Below, piece by piece: positions 38,350 to 46,965 of a stretch of 64,000 bases of DNA (position 1 is its first letter; every line of letters starts with the position of its first letter). The stretch is from Bog-756 sp963730685. GTDB taxonomy: Bacteria; Actinomycetota; Acidimicrobiia; Acidimicrobiales; RAAP-2. The stretch spans positions 1-64,000 of the forward strand of contig CAVSSP010000004.1 of assembly GCA_963730685.1 (NCBI GenBank). The letters run 5' to 3'. The notes below the pieces were generated by a model, which made no database searches, was not told where the DNA came from, and was given only the letters and a program-made list of their open reading frames with translations. Made by a program: the position numbers and the translations under genes.

Positions 38350-39770
38350 TTGGAGGGCGAGATCATCTTCGATCAGGACGACGCGGTACGGGAGCGACGG
38401 GGCCACGCCGCGGTCGACGCCGGACGTGGCGGCGATCCGGAGACCCCGGTCCGACCCCTCCGCTCCAGCACCGGACTGCCGCTGATCGCCACGACTCCCA
38501 CCGAGCCGTTCGAACGGAGCCCTGACAGCAGCCGCGCCCTGCCCCGTCCCGGTCGGCGCGAGCGCAAGGCCCGGCGCAAGGACCGGATCAGGTCGCGTCG
38601 GACGTGGGTCGGCAGGCACCCGAAGACCGTGGTGCTCCTCGTCATCGTGGTGCTCCTGACGCCCGTGTGGGTGTCGGCCGGGTCAGCGGCCACCAATCCG
38701 GCCAACGGCAACACCGTCGGGGCGCGGCTCACCGAGTGGGTGCGGGACCACGGCGGGGGTGGGGTGGTGACATGGGCGGAGAACACCTGGTACACGCTGA
38801 ACCCGCCGCCCAAGGGCGGGAAGCCGGCCAAGGGGGCGATCCCCGCGCCGGTCCACAGCCACCGTTCCGACGACGCCGGCGGGACCGGCCCATCTGGCGG
38901 CGCCGGCCGCCATCGTCCCGTTCGTGGCCACGCCCCAGCCCGGTGAGGGCCAGTGGCACCCGATCGGGAGGACCGTGGACGGGATCCCGACCATGTATGC
39001 GGCGTTCCTCCGCCCCAACGCCGTCTACACCAGCCTGGTGACCGGGGTGGCATGGATGGACACCAAGCTGCTGAAGGCCACGCTCTACGAGGGTTCTTCG
39101 ATCCCCGGCACGGGCCAGCAGTGGGCCAACGAGGCACCGTTGGCCGGCTCCGCCCTCGACACGCTGACCGCCGCCTTCAACTCGGGATTCCGCATGCAGG
39201 ACGCCCAAGGGGGCTACTACGCCGACGGGGTCACCGCCATCCCACTGGTTGCCGGGGGCGGCGTCCCTGGTCATCAACAGCGACGGCACCCCCCAGATCG
39301 GCTCGTGGGGCAGCGACGTGACGATGTCCCCGTCCGTGGTGGCGGTGCGCCAGAACCTCGACCTCATCGTCGACCACGGCAGCCCGGTGCCCGGCCTCGA
39401 TGCCAACGACAACACGCCGCTGGGGGGCGACCCTCGGTGGCGCCGTCCACGTGTGGCGGTCGGGCCTCGGGATCACCGCCGACGGGGCACTGGTCTATGC
39501 CGGTGGCTCGGGCCTGTCCATCGTCGATCTGGCCAACGTGCTGGCCCGGGCCGGCGCCGTGCGGGCCATGGAGATGGACATCAACACTTCGTGGGTCAAC
39601 TTCTTCAGCTACGACCCTCCCCCGGCCAGCCGGCCGCACCGTCCGACGGCACGAGGCTCACCGCCGACGAGGTCAACTCGCCGGGGCGCTACTTCTACCC
39701 GTCCGCCCGCGACTTCATCACGATGTCGACGCGGCCGGCCCAGTCCGCCGTCGGCTCGGGCGCGCGGTAG
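38350..39770 (+). CDS. Membrane-anchored phosphodiester glycosidase (NAGPA/DUF2233)-like protein (four frameshifts)
   Basis: After a ~95-residue basic cytosolic region a single hydrophobic segment (TVVLLVIVVLLTPVWVSAG) suggests a type II membrane anchor. The extracellular part matches the phosphodiester glycosidase domain: GRTVDGIPTMYAAFLRP, LTAAFNSGFRMQDAQGGYYA, ASLVINSDG, VHVWRSGLGITADGALVYAG and AMEMDINTSWVNFFSYDP. Frame changes near 38880, 39250, 39422 and 39625; net 3n+2 agrees. TTG 38350 is the likely start (GGAG upstream). Substrate unknown; a role in trimming envelope glycans is inference, helped by the neighbouring arabinan-precursor genes. Confidence 0.75.
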
Positions 39771-39824
39771 CCGGGCCGGCCGGACCCGGCTCGGCGCGCG
39801 GCCGCCGGGCCGATGGCGCCCTGA

Positions 39825-40586
39825 TCAGCCGGGCATCCTGCGCCAGACGGCCTGAGGCAGCTGCCGCATGACGGCGAACACCCACCGCAACACGGCGGGC
39901 ACGTAGACGACGGCGGCGCCGCTGCTGATGGCGCCCACGACCGCCTCGGCAACGGCCTCGGGTGTGGTCGAGAAGGGCGCCGCGGTCATGCCCTCGGTCA
40001 TCCGGCCGACGACGAACCCGGGCCGGACGATGGTGATCCCGACGCCGGATCCCTCCAGCGAGTCTCCGAGCCCTTGGGAGAAGGCGTCGAGGCCGGCCTT
40101 CGAGGAGCCATAGATGAAGTTGGCCTTGCGGGCCCGCACCCCGGCCACCGAGGAGAGCACCACCAGCCGTCCGTGGCCCTGGCGCCGCAGCCGGCCCGTC
40201 ACGGCCAGCATGGCCGAGGCCAATCCGGCGAAGTTGGTGGTGAGTACGGATGCCGCCGCCTCGGGATCGCGCTCGTCGGCAGCCTGGTCGCCGAGGACGC
40301 CGGCGGCCACGACCACCACGTCGATGTCGCCGAAGCGGTCGAAGACACGGTCGGCGAACCCGGCGTGGTTGCTGGTGTCGGTGACGTCGAACGGAACGGC
40401 CTCGGCCACGTCGGCGCCGGCGGCCTTGGCGCGCTCCACCGCCTCGGTGAGCCGTGGGCCCTCCCGCCCGGCCAGCACCACGGTGCGGCACCGCGAGGGC
40501 ACGAGTTTGTCCACGATGGCCTGGGCGATCTCAGAGGAGCCGCCGAGGACCAGCACCGACTGGGGCCGTCCGATGGCATCGATCAT
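39825..40586 (-). CDS. dprE2: Decaprenylphospho-beta-D-erythro-pentofuranosid-2-ulose 2-reductase DprE2
   Basis: Short-chain dehydrogenase that reduces the 2-keto intermediate from DprE1 to decaprenylphosphoryl-arabinose. The NAD-binding motif here is VLVLGGSSEIAQAI, as in DprE2 (GGxSEI rather than the usual TGxxxGIG). VVVVAAGVLGDQ, the Ser of VLSSVAGVRARKANFIYGSS and the YxxxK motif (Y-G-S-S-K) are present. 253 residues, C-terminal region hydrophobic. ATG overlaps the dprE1 stop (ATGA), so the two enzymes are co-translated. Intact frame. Confidence 0.92.
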   Translation of the reverse strand: MIDAIGRPQSVLVLGGSSEIAQAIVDKLVPSRCRTVVLAGREGPRLTEAVERAKAAGADVAEAVPFDVTDTSNHAGFADRVFDRFGDIDVVVVAAGVLGDQAADERDPEAAASVLTTNFAGLASAMLAVTGRLRRQGHGRLVVLSSVAGVRARKANFIYGSSKAGLDAFSQGLGDSLEGSGVGITIVRPGFVVGRMTEGMTAAPFSTTPEAVAEAVVGAISSGAAVVYVPAVLRWVFAVMRQLPQAVWRRMPG

Positions 40587-42094
40587 GTTGGTGTCCGTTC
40601 TGCTGGTCGTTTGGATGCGGGCCCGGTCCCCGCCCGTCCCCGCCGTGCCTTCTTCGGCCCGGACGCCGATCCAGCCGGTGGGAACGGGGGGACCCCGGTG
40701 CCCACGGCGTCCCCACACAGTCCGAGGCGCCGTCCGAGGTCGGACCGGAGCACGCCGTCGGGATCGACCCGGTTTCGGACCGACAGCCACTGGTCGAGTC
40801 CCGGGTACATCGCCCGGAAGGCGGTCGGGGAGACACGTGAGTCCTTGGCCAGGTAGACCCGGCCCCCGGCGTCGATCACGGCACCGTCGAGATCATCGAG
40901 CAGGCCGTCCAACGTCGGGTACCCGACCGGGAGGTCGAGGGCCAGCGTCCAGCCGGGCATGGGGAAGGAGAGGGGCCCGGGGTCGCCGGGACCGAACCGC
41001 TTCAGCACGGCCAGGAACGATGCCAGCTTGACCTCGGTCAGCCGTTCGATCACCCGGCGGACCGTCTCCCCGTGCCGGTCGGGGACGACGAACTGGTACT
41101 GGAGGAATCCACGCTTGCCGTACAGGCGGTTCCACGACGCCACCCCGTCCAGGGGATGGAAGAAGCCGCTCATGTGGTGGGGCTTACCCATCTGGCGACG
41201 GGGGGCCTTCTGGAACCAGAACTCGTTGAAGGCGCCCACCGTCAGCGGATTGAGCAGTCCGCTGGGCGGCGTCAGCGGCACCCGCGCCAGGGTCCGGGGG
41301 GTGAACGCACGTGCCCGGCCCCGATCGCGGCGCAGGCGTTCGGGGAGGTCTTCGAGCCGGGCATGGTCGCCACGCGTCAGCACCGAACGCCCCAGCCGGC
41401 TGCCGGTCGACTGGCAGTCGATCCACGCCACGGAGTACCGGTACTCGGCGTCGCCGGTCAGCATCTTGTCCATCACGCTGTCGAGGTCGGGGGCACGCTC
41501 GGTGTCGACCAGCATGTAACTGGTCTCGACGGGGATCATCTGGACGGTTGCATCGATGATGATCCCGGTGAGCCCCATGCCCCCGGCCGTGGCCCAGAAG
41601 AGATCGGGATCCGATGCGGCCGAAACGCTGGTCGTGCCGGTGGGTGTGACCAGCGTGAAGGACGTGACATGGGAGCAGAAGCTCCCGTCCACATGGTGGT
41701 TCTTCCCGTGGATGTCGGCGGCGATGGCACCCCCCACGGTGACCAGCCTGGTCCCCGGGGTCACGGGCACGAACCACCCCAGCGGCACGAACCGCTCCAT
41801 CAGGGTCTGGAGGCTGATCCCCGCTCCGACCGTGATCAGGCCCGTGTCCAGGTCGGCGGCGTGTACGGCGTCCAGCCAGGTGGCATCGAGGACGGTGCCC
41901 CCGGCGTTCTGGGCGGCGTCGCCGTAGCTTCGCCCCAGCCCCCGGGCGATGAGCCCACGGGTCGCCGGAGTCGATGCCGCGGTGGCGCCGGCCATGGCCG
42001 CGGTGACCACGTCGGGGTGCACGGCGTGGACGATGTCCGATGACGAGGGAGCGGTGCGGCCCCACCCGGTGAGCAGTCCCCTGGTCGACTCCAT
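40583..42094 (-). CDS. dprE1: Decaprenylphosphoryl-beta-D-ribose 2'-oxidase DprE1
   Basis: FAD-dependent oxidase of decaprenylphosphoryl-ribose. The FAD domain shows RGLGRSYGDAAQNAGGTVLD (51-70), VTPGTRLVTVGGAIAADIHG (111-130) and KNHHVDGSFCSHV; the substrate domain shows MSGFFHPLDGV and VYLAKDSRVSP with the active-site Lys417 (Lys418 in M. tuberculosis). The segment equivalent to the WNIC of the M. tuberculosis enzyme reads WTLA (382-385), so the benzothiazinone-reactive Cys387 is Ala385 here. 503 residues; ATG overlaps the ubiA stop (TGATG). A Pro/Arg-rich tail of about 40 residues follows the domain. Confidence 0.93.
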   Translation of the reverse strand: MESTRGLLTGWGRTAPSSSDIVHAVHPDVVTAAMAGATAASTPATRGLIARGLGRSYGDAAQNAGGTVLDATWLDAVHAADLDTGLITVGAGISLQTLMERFVPLGWFVPVTPGTRLVTVGGAIAADIHGKNHHVDGSFCSHVTSFTLVTPTGTTSVSAASDPDLFWATAGGMGLTGIIIDATVQMIPVETSYMLVDTERAPDLDSVMDKMLTGDAEYRYSVAWIDCQSTGSRLGRSVLTRGDHARLEDLPERLRRDRGRARAFTPRTLARVPLTPPSGLLNPLTVGAFNEFWFQKAPRRQMGKPHHMSGFFHPLDGVASWNRLYGKRGFLQYQFVVPDRHGETVRRVIERLTEVKLASFLAVLKRFGPGDPGPLSFPMPGWTLALDLPVGYPTLDGLLDDLDGAVIDAGGRVYLAKDSRVSPTAFRAMYPGLDQWLSVRNRVDPDGVLRSDLGRRLGLCGDAVGTGVPPFPPAGSASGPKKARRGRAGTGPASKRPAERTPT

Positions 42095-43053
42095 CAGCTG
42101 TAGATCCCGACGGCGAACAGCCCGACCCACACCAGCCCGTAGATCTGCAGGCGGTGGTCGTGCAGCGCCAGCTCCTCGGGCGCCGCACCGGCACCGGAAT
42201 CGAGGAGGCGCAGGATATGGAGCAGGGCGATGGTGAAGGGGATGATGGTGAGCTGGAACCAGATCGGGTCATGGCCCGGGTGGAGCTGGGCCGCCCGCTC
42301 GAACGCCCACAGGCAGTACGCCGTCACCGACACCGCCGCCGTGAGCGTGCGGACGGTGCGGAGAAAGGTCGGGGTGTACAACCCGAGTGTCTGGCGGACC
42401 GCGTCCTGGTCGCTTTGGTGCTCGTCCAGGAGCTGCTTCTCACCGGAGCGCTTTCCGGTCACGATGAGCAGTGATCCGAACGAGGTGACGATCAGGAACC
42501 AGTTGGACAGCACCACCCCGGCGGCCACGCCCCCCGCCACCGCCCGAAGGACGAAGCCGGCACTGACGGCGGCCAGGTCGAGGATGGGCTCGTTCTTGAG
42601 CCCGAGCGAGTAGGCGACGTTGATGACGCCGTAGAGACCCATCACCAGGGCCATGTGCCACCCCGCCAGCCACGTTCCCAACAAGGTGGCGGCGATCAAC
42701 AGCGCCGTCCCGATGGCGAGGGCCAACCCCACCGGAACCACGCCGGACGCCACCGGACGCAGCCGTTTGGTGGGGTGGGCACGATCCGCCGGCGCATCGA
42801 TGGCGTCGTTGAGGAAGTAGGTCCCCGAGGCCGCCACGCAGAAGATGCCGAAGGCCGCCACGGTGTGCCACAGGACCTTCGGGTGGAACAGGACCCCGGC
42901 AGCGGCGGGCGCCACGAAGACCAGCAAGTTCTTGATCCACTGGCGAGGTCGGGAGAGCCGGAACAGGCCGACCGCCAACGAGTTGCCCGAACGCGGGGTC
43001 CGGTTTCCGTATGGGAGATCAGGTGTGTCCACAGCTTCGGCCGAAGTGCTCAA
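42094..43053 (-). CDS. ubiA: Decaprenyl-phosphate phosphoribosyltransferase (UbiA family)
   Basis: Integral membrane prenyltransferase expected to join PRPP and decaprenyl phosphate, the first step to DPA. LFRLSRPRQWIKNLLVFVAP, the Asp-rich motif NDAIDAPADRAHPTKRLRP (82-100) and YSLGLKNEPILDLAAVSAGF with VLRAVAGG are the family marks (Rv3806c-like). About nine hydrophobic helices. TTG 43053 is the best start because GAGAGGA lies just upstream on the minus strand and the following residues begin LSTSAEAVDTPD; 319 residues. First gene of the ubiA-dprE1-dprE2 operon. The separate phosphatase step has no gene here. Confidence 0.9.
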   Translation of the reverse strand: MSTSAEAVDTPDLPYGNRTPRSGNSLAVGLFRLSRPRQWIKNLLVFVAPAAAGVLFHPKVLWHTVAAFGIFCVAASGTYFLNDAIDAPADRAHPTKRLRPVASGVVPVGLALAIGTALLIAATLLGTWLAGWHMALVMGLYGVINVAYSLGLKNEPILDLAAVSAGFVLRAVAGGVAAGVVLSNWFLIVTSFGSLLIVTGKRSGEKQLLDEHQSDQDAVRQTLGLYTPTFLRTVRTLTAAVSVTAYCLWAFERAAQLHPGHDPIWFQLTIIPFTIALLHILRLLDSGAGAAPEELALHDHRLQIYGLVWVGLFAVGIYS

Positions 43054-43239
43054 GGCGTCCTCTCGAGGTGGTCGGGTGCCGTGGGCGCCACAGGCAAAGT
43101 ACCACGTCAGAGCGGCATGGAAAAGCGATCCGGGCCTCCGTGGGACGTCCATCGCCTCGGTTCGGCAGGGTACCGATCGAACTGGTGGGGAGGGGTGCAC
43201 TTGATCCCTGTGGTCCGGCTGCGCTTAGTATCGGCCTCC

Positions 43240-43674
43240 GTGAAACGCCCGTATCGAGTGGTAGTGGCCAAGCCGGGCCTGGACGGCCACGATCGAGGGG
43301 CCAAGGTGATCGCCCGTGCCCTGCGCGATGCGGGGTTCGAAGTCATCTACACCGGACTCCACCAGACGGCCGAGCAGGTGGTCCAGGCGGTGGTCCAAGA
43401 AGATGCCGATGCCGTCGGGCTCTCGCTGCTGTCCGGGGCGCACCTGACGCTCGTCCCGCGGGTGATCCAAGGGTTGGGGGAGCAGGGCCGGGGCGATGTC
43501 CTGGTGCTGGTCGGGGGGATCATCCCCGCCGCCGACATCCCGGTGCTGAAGGACCTGGGCGTGGCCGAGGTGTTCACTCCCGGGGCACCGCTCCCCGCCA
43601 TCGGCGAATGGCTGGGCCAGGCGCTCGACAAGAGAGAAGGACAAGCGGACGGAGAGAGCGAACCAGAGAGCTGA
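43240..43674 (+). CDS. Cobalamin-binding subunit of a methylmalonyl-CoA-type mutase
   Basis: A 144-residue stand-alone B12-binding domain. KPGLDGHDRGAKVIARAL contains the base-off motif D15-x-H17-x2-G20, His17 being the lower axial ligand; GLSLLSGAHLTLV and VLVGGIIPAADIPVLKDLGV supply the other cobalamin contacts, and FTPGAPLPAIGEWL is typical of mutase C-termini. A charged tail follows. No large catalytic subunit is nearby, so it must act with a mutase encoded elsewhere. GTG start at 43240; upstream is a 186-bp divergent region shared with ubiA. Confidence 0.88.
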   Translation: MKRPYRVVVAKPGLDGHDRGAKVIARALRDAGFEVIYTGLHQTAEQVVQAVVQEDADAVGLSLLSGAHLTLVPRVIQGLGEQGRGDVLVLVGGIIPAADIPVLKDLGVAEVFTPGAPLPAIGEWLGQALDKREGQADGESEPES

Positions 43675-43871
43675 GGGTCTGCTCGGCACCGGATCGGCGC
43701 TGCTCCCACGTGACCCCGAATCGCCCGATTTCGCCTGCCGGCCGCGGAGTCGGTAGCGTCGCACCGGGCAGGACCAGAAATTCCCACCCTTCGATGGGGT
43801 CCGGGCTGCCCGACGGGACATCTTCACGGGCTGCCGGCCGACCAATCGCCGGGGATGACCCGACGGACCGG

Positions 43872-43920
43872 GCCGCAACTGACCGCAACTGACCGAAACT
43901 GACCGCAACTGACCGCAACA
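43872..43920 (+). repeat. 10-bp tandem repeat upstream of sucC
   Basis: GACCGCAACT recurs with exact 10-bp spacing at 43881, 43891 (one A change), 43901 and 43911, with a partial copy before. It ends 16 bases before the sucC GTG and directly precedes its ribosome site (GAGAGGA). A 10-bp period places copies on one face of the DNA, so repeated operator sites are possible. Confidence 0.8.
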
Positions 43921-43936
43921 GAGAGGAACGGATCCG

Positions 43937-45085
43937 GTGGATCTCTTCGAGTACCAGGGCAAGCAGTACTTCGCCCGGTTCGGCATCCCCATCTCCAAAG
44001 GAGGGGTGGCCGACACGGTGGAACAAGCGGTGGAGCAGGCGGAGGCCTCTGGCTATCCGGTGGTGGTCAAGGCCCAGGTAAAGGTGGGTGGTCGCGGGAA
44101 AGCCGGCGGCGTCAAATTGGCCGCCGACGTCGACGAGGTCCGGTTGCATGCCGGCAACATCCTCGGACTGGACATCAAGGGCCACGTGGTCAAGCGGCTG
44201 TGGGTCGAGCACGCCTCGGACATCGAGCGTGAGTACTACGCCAGCTTCACACTCGATCGCAGTGCCAAGAAGCACCTGGGAATGCTGTCGGCGGAGGGAG
44301 GCGTGGAGATCGAGGAGGTGGCCGTGACCAATCCCGATGCGATCGCACTGATCCATGTCGACCCGGTGGACGGGCTCAGTCTCGAGGATGCCCGCGAGTG
44401 GGTCGACCGGGCCGAGCTCGACGAGGTGGCCCGGGACCAAGCAGCCGAGCTCCTGGTCAAGCTGTACGCCTGCTACACCGAGGGAGACTGCGATCTGGCG
44501 GAGATCAATCCCTTGATCCTGACGCCGGCCGGCAAGGTCCATGCCCTCGATGCCAAGGTCACCCTTGACGACAATGCCGCCTTCCGGCACCCCGAATGGG
44601 AGGACTTCGCTGGAAGCGACGTCGAGGACGAACGGGAGACGAGGGCCAAGGAGCGGGGGCTCAACTACATCGGGCTCGAGGGCTCGGTCGGCATCATCGC
44701 CAACGGCGCAGGTCTGGCGATGAGCACTCTCGACGTGGTCAACCAGTGCGGTGGCTCGGCCGCCAACTTCCTCGACATCGGGGGCGGTGCGAACGCCGAC
44801 GTCATGGCGGCAGCACTCGAGGTGATCAACTCGGACCCTGCCGTCCGTTCCATCTTCGTCAACATCTTCGGTGGGATCACCCGAGTCGACGAGGTGGCCA
44901 AGGGGGTGCTGGAGGCGCTCGACCGTGTGGAGATCAGCTCCCCGATCGTGCTGCGACTCGACGGCACCAATGCCGTGGCCGGCCGTCAGATACTTGCCGA
45001 CCACCTTTCCGATCGCCTCGTCGCCGAGCCGACCATGCTCGACGCCGCCCGCCGTGCCGTTGCCCTTGCAGGAGGTCAGTCGTGA
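43937..45085 (+). CDS. sucC: Succinyl-CoA ligase, beta subunit
   Basis: TCA-cycle enzyme forming succinate and NTP. The ATP-grasp domain shows DLFEYQGKQYFARFGIP, VVKAQVKVGGRGKAGGVKLA and EINPLILT; the C-terminal flavodoxin-like domain shows NFLDIGGGANADVMAAALE and FVNIFGGITR. 382 residues is standard. GTG start with GAGAGGA upstream. The stop overlaps sucD (GTGA), ensuring equal subunit synthesis. Confidence 0.97.
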   Translation: MDLFEYQGKQYFARFGIPISKGGVADTVEQAVEQAEASGYPVVVKAQVKVGGRGKAGGVKLAADVDEVRLHAGNILGLDIKGHVVKRLWVEHASDIEREYYASFTLDRSAKKHLGMLSAEGGVEIEEVAVTNPDAIALIHVDPVDGLSLEDAREWVDRAELDEVARDQAAELLVKLYACYTEGDCDLAEINPLILTPAGKVHALDAKVTLDDNAAFRHPEWEDFAGSDVEDERETRAKERGLNYIGLEGSVGIIANGAGLAMSTLDVVNQCGGSAANFLDIGGGANADVMAAALEVINSDPAVRSIFVNIFGGITRVDEVAKGVLEALDRVEISSPIVLRLDGTNAVAGRQILADHLSDRLVAEPTMLDAARRAVALAGGQS

Positions 45086-45972
45086 GCATCTTCGTCGACG
45101 AGAACACCAAGGTGGTCGTCCAGGGCATCAGCCCGACCAGCCAGGGCCTCTACCACGGCCTGCGCAACCGGGCCTACGGGACCAAGGTCGTGGCCGGCAC
45201 CAACCCCAACCGGGGTGGGGAGGAGATCGAGGGCATCCCGGTCTTCGCCACGGTGGCGGAAGCGGTCGAGGCCACCGGAGCCAACGCGTCATTCATTTCG
45301 GTCCCGCCGAAATTCGCCGCCGACGCCATCGTCGAGGCCGCTGCAGCCGGCGTGCCTTTCGTGGTGTGCATCACCGAAGGCATTCCTGCCTCCGACGAGG
45401 CGCTGGCCTACAACCGGCTGGTGCGCGACTTCGGCGGTACACGGCTGCTCGGACCCAACTGCCCCGGCATCATCTCGCCGGGGAAGTGCAACATCGGAAT
45501 CACCTCGGGGGACATCGCCCTGGCCGGCGGACCGGTGGGGATCGTGAGCCGTTCGGGCACCCTGACCTATCAGGCCCTCCATGAACTCTCCCAGCAGGGC
45601 GTGGGCCAGACGACGTGCGTGGGCATCGGCGGTGACCCGGTCCCCGGGACCAGCTTCATCGACTGCCTGGCGGCGTTCGAGGCCGATCCGGACACCCGCG
45701 CCATCATGATGATCGGAGAGATCGGCGGCTCCGCCGAAGAGGAGGCGGCCGAGTTCATCGCCTCGTCCGTGAGCAAGCCGGTCGTCTCCTACGTCGCCGG
45801 CGTCACCGCCCCTGCGGGTCGGAAGATGGGCCATGCTGGAGCCATCATCTCGGGATCGAAAGGCACTGCCCAGGCGAAGATGGACGCGCTGTCGTCAGCG
45901 GGCGTCATCGTCGCCGTCAACCCCACCGAGGCCGGTGAGGCAATGGTCGACGTCGTGCGGAAGCTCGGCTGA
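45082..45972 (+). CDS. sucD: Succinyl-CoA ligase, alpha subunit
   Basis: Binds CoA and carries the phosphohistidine. SIFVDENTKVVVQGISPTSQ, the CoA-binding GTKVVAGTNPNRGG, SRSGTLTYQ, and the active-site His in KMGHAGAIISG are present. 296 residues, normal. GTG start fixed by overlap with sucC. No frameshift. Confidence 0.97.
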   Translation: MSIFVDENTKVVVQGISPTSQGLYHGLRNRAYGTKVVAGTNPNRGGEEIEGIPVFATVAEAVEATGANASFISVPPKFAADAIVEAAAAGVPFVVCITEGIPASDEALAYNRLVRDFGGTRLLGPNCPGIISPGKCNIGITSGDIALAGGPVGIVSRSGTLTYQALHELSQQGVGQTTCVGIGGDPVPGTSFIDCLAAFEADPDTRAIMMIGEIGGSAEEEAAEFIASSVSKPVVSYVAGVTAPAGRKMGHAGAIISGSKGTAQAKMDALSSAGVIVAVNPTEAGEAMVDVVRKLG

Positions 45973-46022
45973 CCGTCGCACTCCCTTCCGCGGACGCGCT
46001 GGCCGGGCGGCCCATCGAGGCG

Positions 46023-46671
46023 GTGATCTTCGACCTCGACGGGCTGCTCATCGATTCGGAACCCTTCTGGCGCCTGGCCGAGATCGAGGTCTTCGCCACC
46101 GTCGGCCTCCACCTGACCGAGCTGGACGTGCGACAGACCATGGGCCTGCGCATCGATGACGCCGTTTCCCACTGGTGGAGTCACTTCCCCTGGGACGGGC
46201 CGTCTCGGGCACAGGTCGAGCGCACCATCACCGACCGGGTGGCCGAGCTCATCACGGAGTCCGGTCGTCCCATGCCCGGATCCATGGAGGCGATCGAACT
46301 GTGTCGGCGGCTGCTCCTTGCCCGTAGCCGTCTGCTCTGGCTCGTACGCCACCGTCATCGAAGCGGCATTGGATCGGCTCGGGATCGTCGGGGCGGTGGC
46401 CGCGTGGCACTCCGCCGAATGGGAGCCGTTGGGCAAACCGCACCCCGGGGCCTATCTCTCCACCGCCGCCAAGCTCGGCATCGACCCGACGTCGTGCCTG
46501 GCGCTCGAAGACTCCTTCAACGGCGCCATCTCGGGCAAGGCGGCGCGCATGCGGGTGGTGGCAGTTCCCGAGCCGGCCGCGTTCGACTCGCCGAGGTGGG
46601 GGTTCTGCGATGGCCGCCTGGCCTCGATGGTCGACTTCGACGAGTCCTTTCTCCGCTCGCTCGAGCGGTAG
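46023..46671 (+). CDS. HAD-superfamily hydrolase, beta-phosphoglucomutase-like (one frameshift)
   Basis: Motif I is VIFDLDGLLIDSEPFW, motif II is the Ser of VCSGSYATVI, Lys is in PLGKPHPGAYL, and motif IV is LALEDSFNGAISGKAA, so all four HAD motifs exist. The frame changes near 46317-46323, between IELCRRLLL and PVAVCSGSY; net 3n+1, about 216 residues. GTG 46023 gives MIFDLDG; an in-frame extension back to a CTG overlapping the sucD stop (45969) is possible. Similar to 2-deoxyglucose-6-phosphatase/HxpB-type phosphatases. The substrate is not predictable. Confidence 0.82.
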
Positions 46672-46685
46672 TCCGTTTCCCTCCG

Positions 46686-46812
46686 GTCGGCGGAACCATG
46701 TCGGCGGAACCCGGTCGGCGGAACCCGGTCGGCGGAACCCGGGTCGGCGGAACCAGGTCGGCGGAACCCGGGTCGGCGGAACCAGGTCGGCGGAACCCGG
46801 GTCGGCGGGAAC
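46686..46812 (+). repeat. Nine-copy 14/15-bp tandem repeat
   Basis: The core GTCGGCGGAACC starts at 46686, 46700, 46714, 46728, 46743, 46757, 46772, 46786 and 46801, the last copy having one G change. Spacing is 14, 14, 14, 15, 14, 15, 14, 15; the later copies alternate CAG and CCCGG linkers, giving a 29-bp higher-order unit. Not CRISPR-like: repeats are too short and there are no unique spacers. Confidence 0.9.
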
Positions 46813-46915
46813 CTCGTGGGTCTACTTTCAGAAATTACCTACTCAGGGTATGCAATCTGGAAAAGTAAACCCGGCCAGTTCCCCCGAAGGCCCGGGGTCG
46901 GGCACCGGCCAGCCC

Positions 46916-46965
46916 GCAGGTCGGCGCACCGGACAACCCCGCAGGTCGGCGCACCGGACAGCCCG
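46916..46965 (+). repeat. 25-bp direct repeat pair
   Basis: A unit beginning GCAGGTCGGCGCACCGGACA is present twice head to tail, differing only near its end; a degenerate third copy lies around 46893-46915. It shares the GTCGGCG core with the array 100 bp upstream. Confidence 0.8.

Noticed and set aside
46686..46812. CRISPR array
   Set aside because: Units are 14-15 bp with 2-3-base linkers; no spacers, no cas genes.
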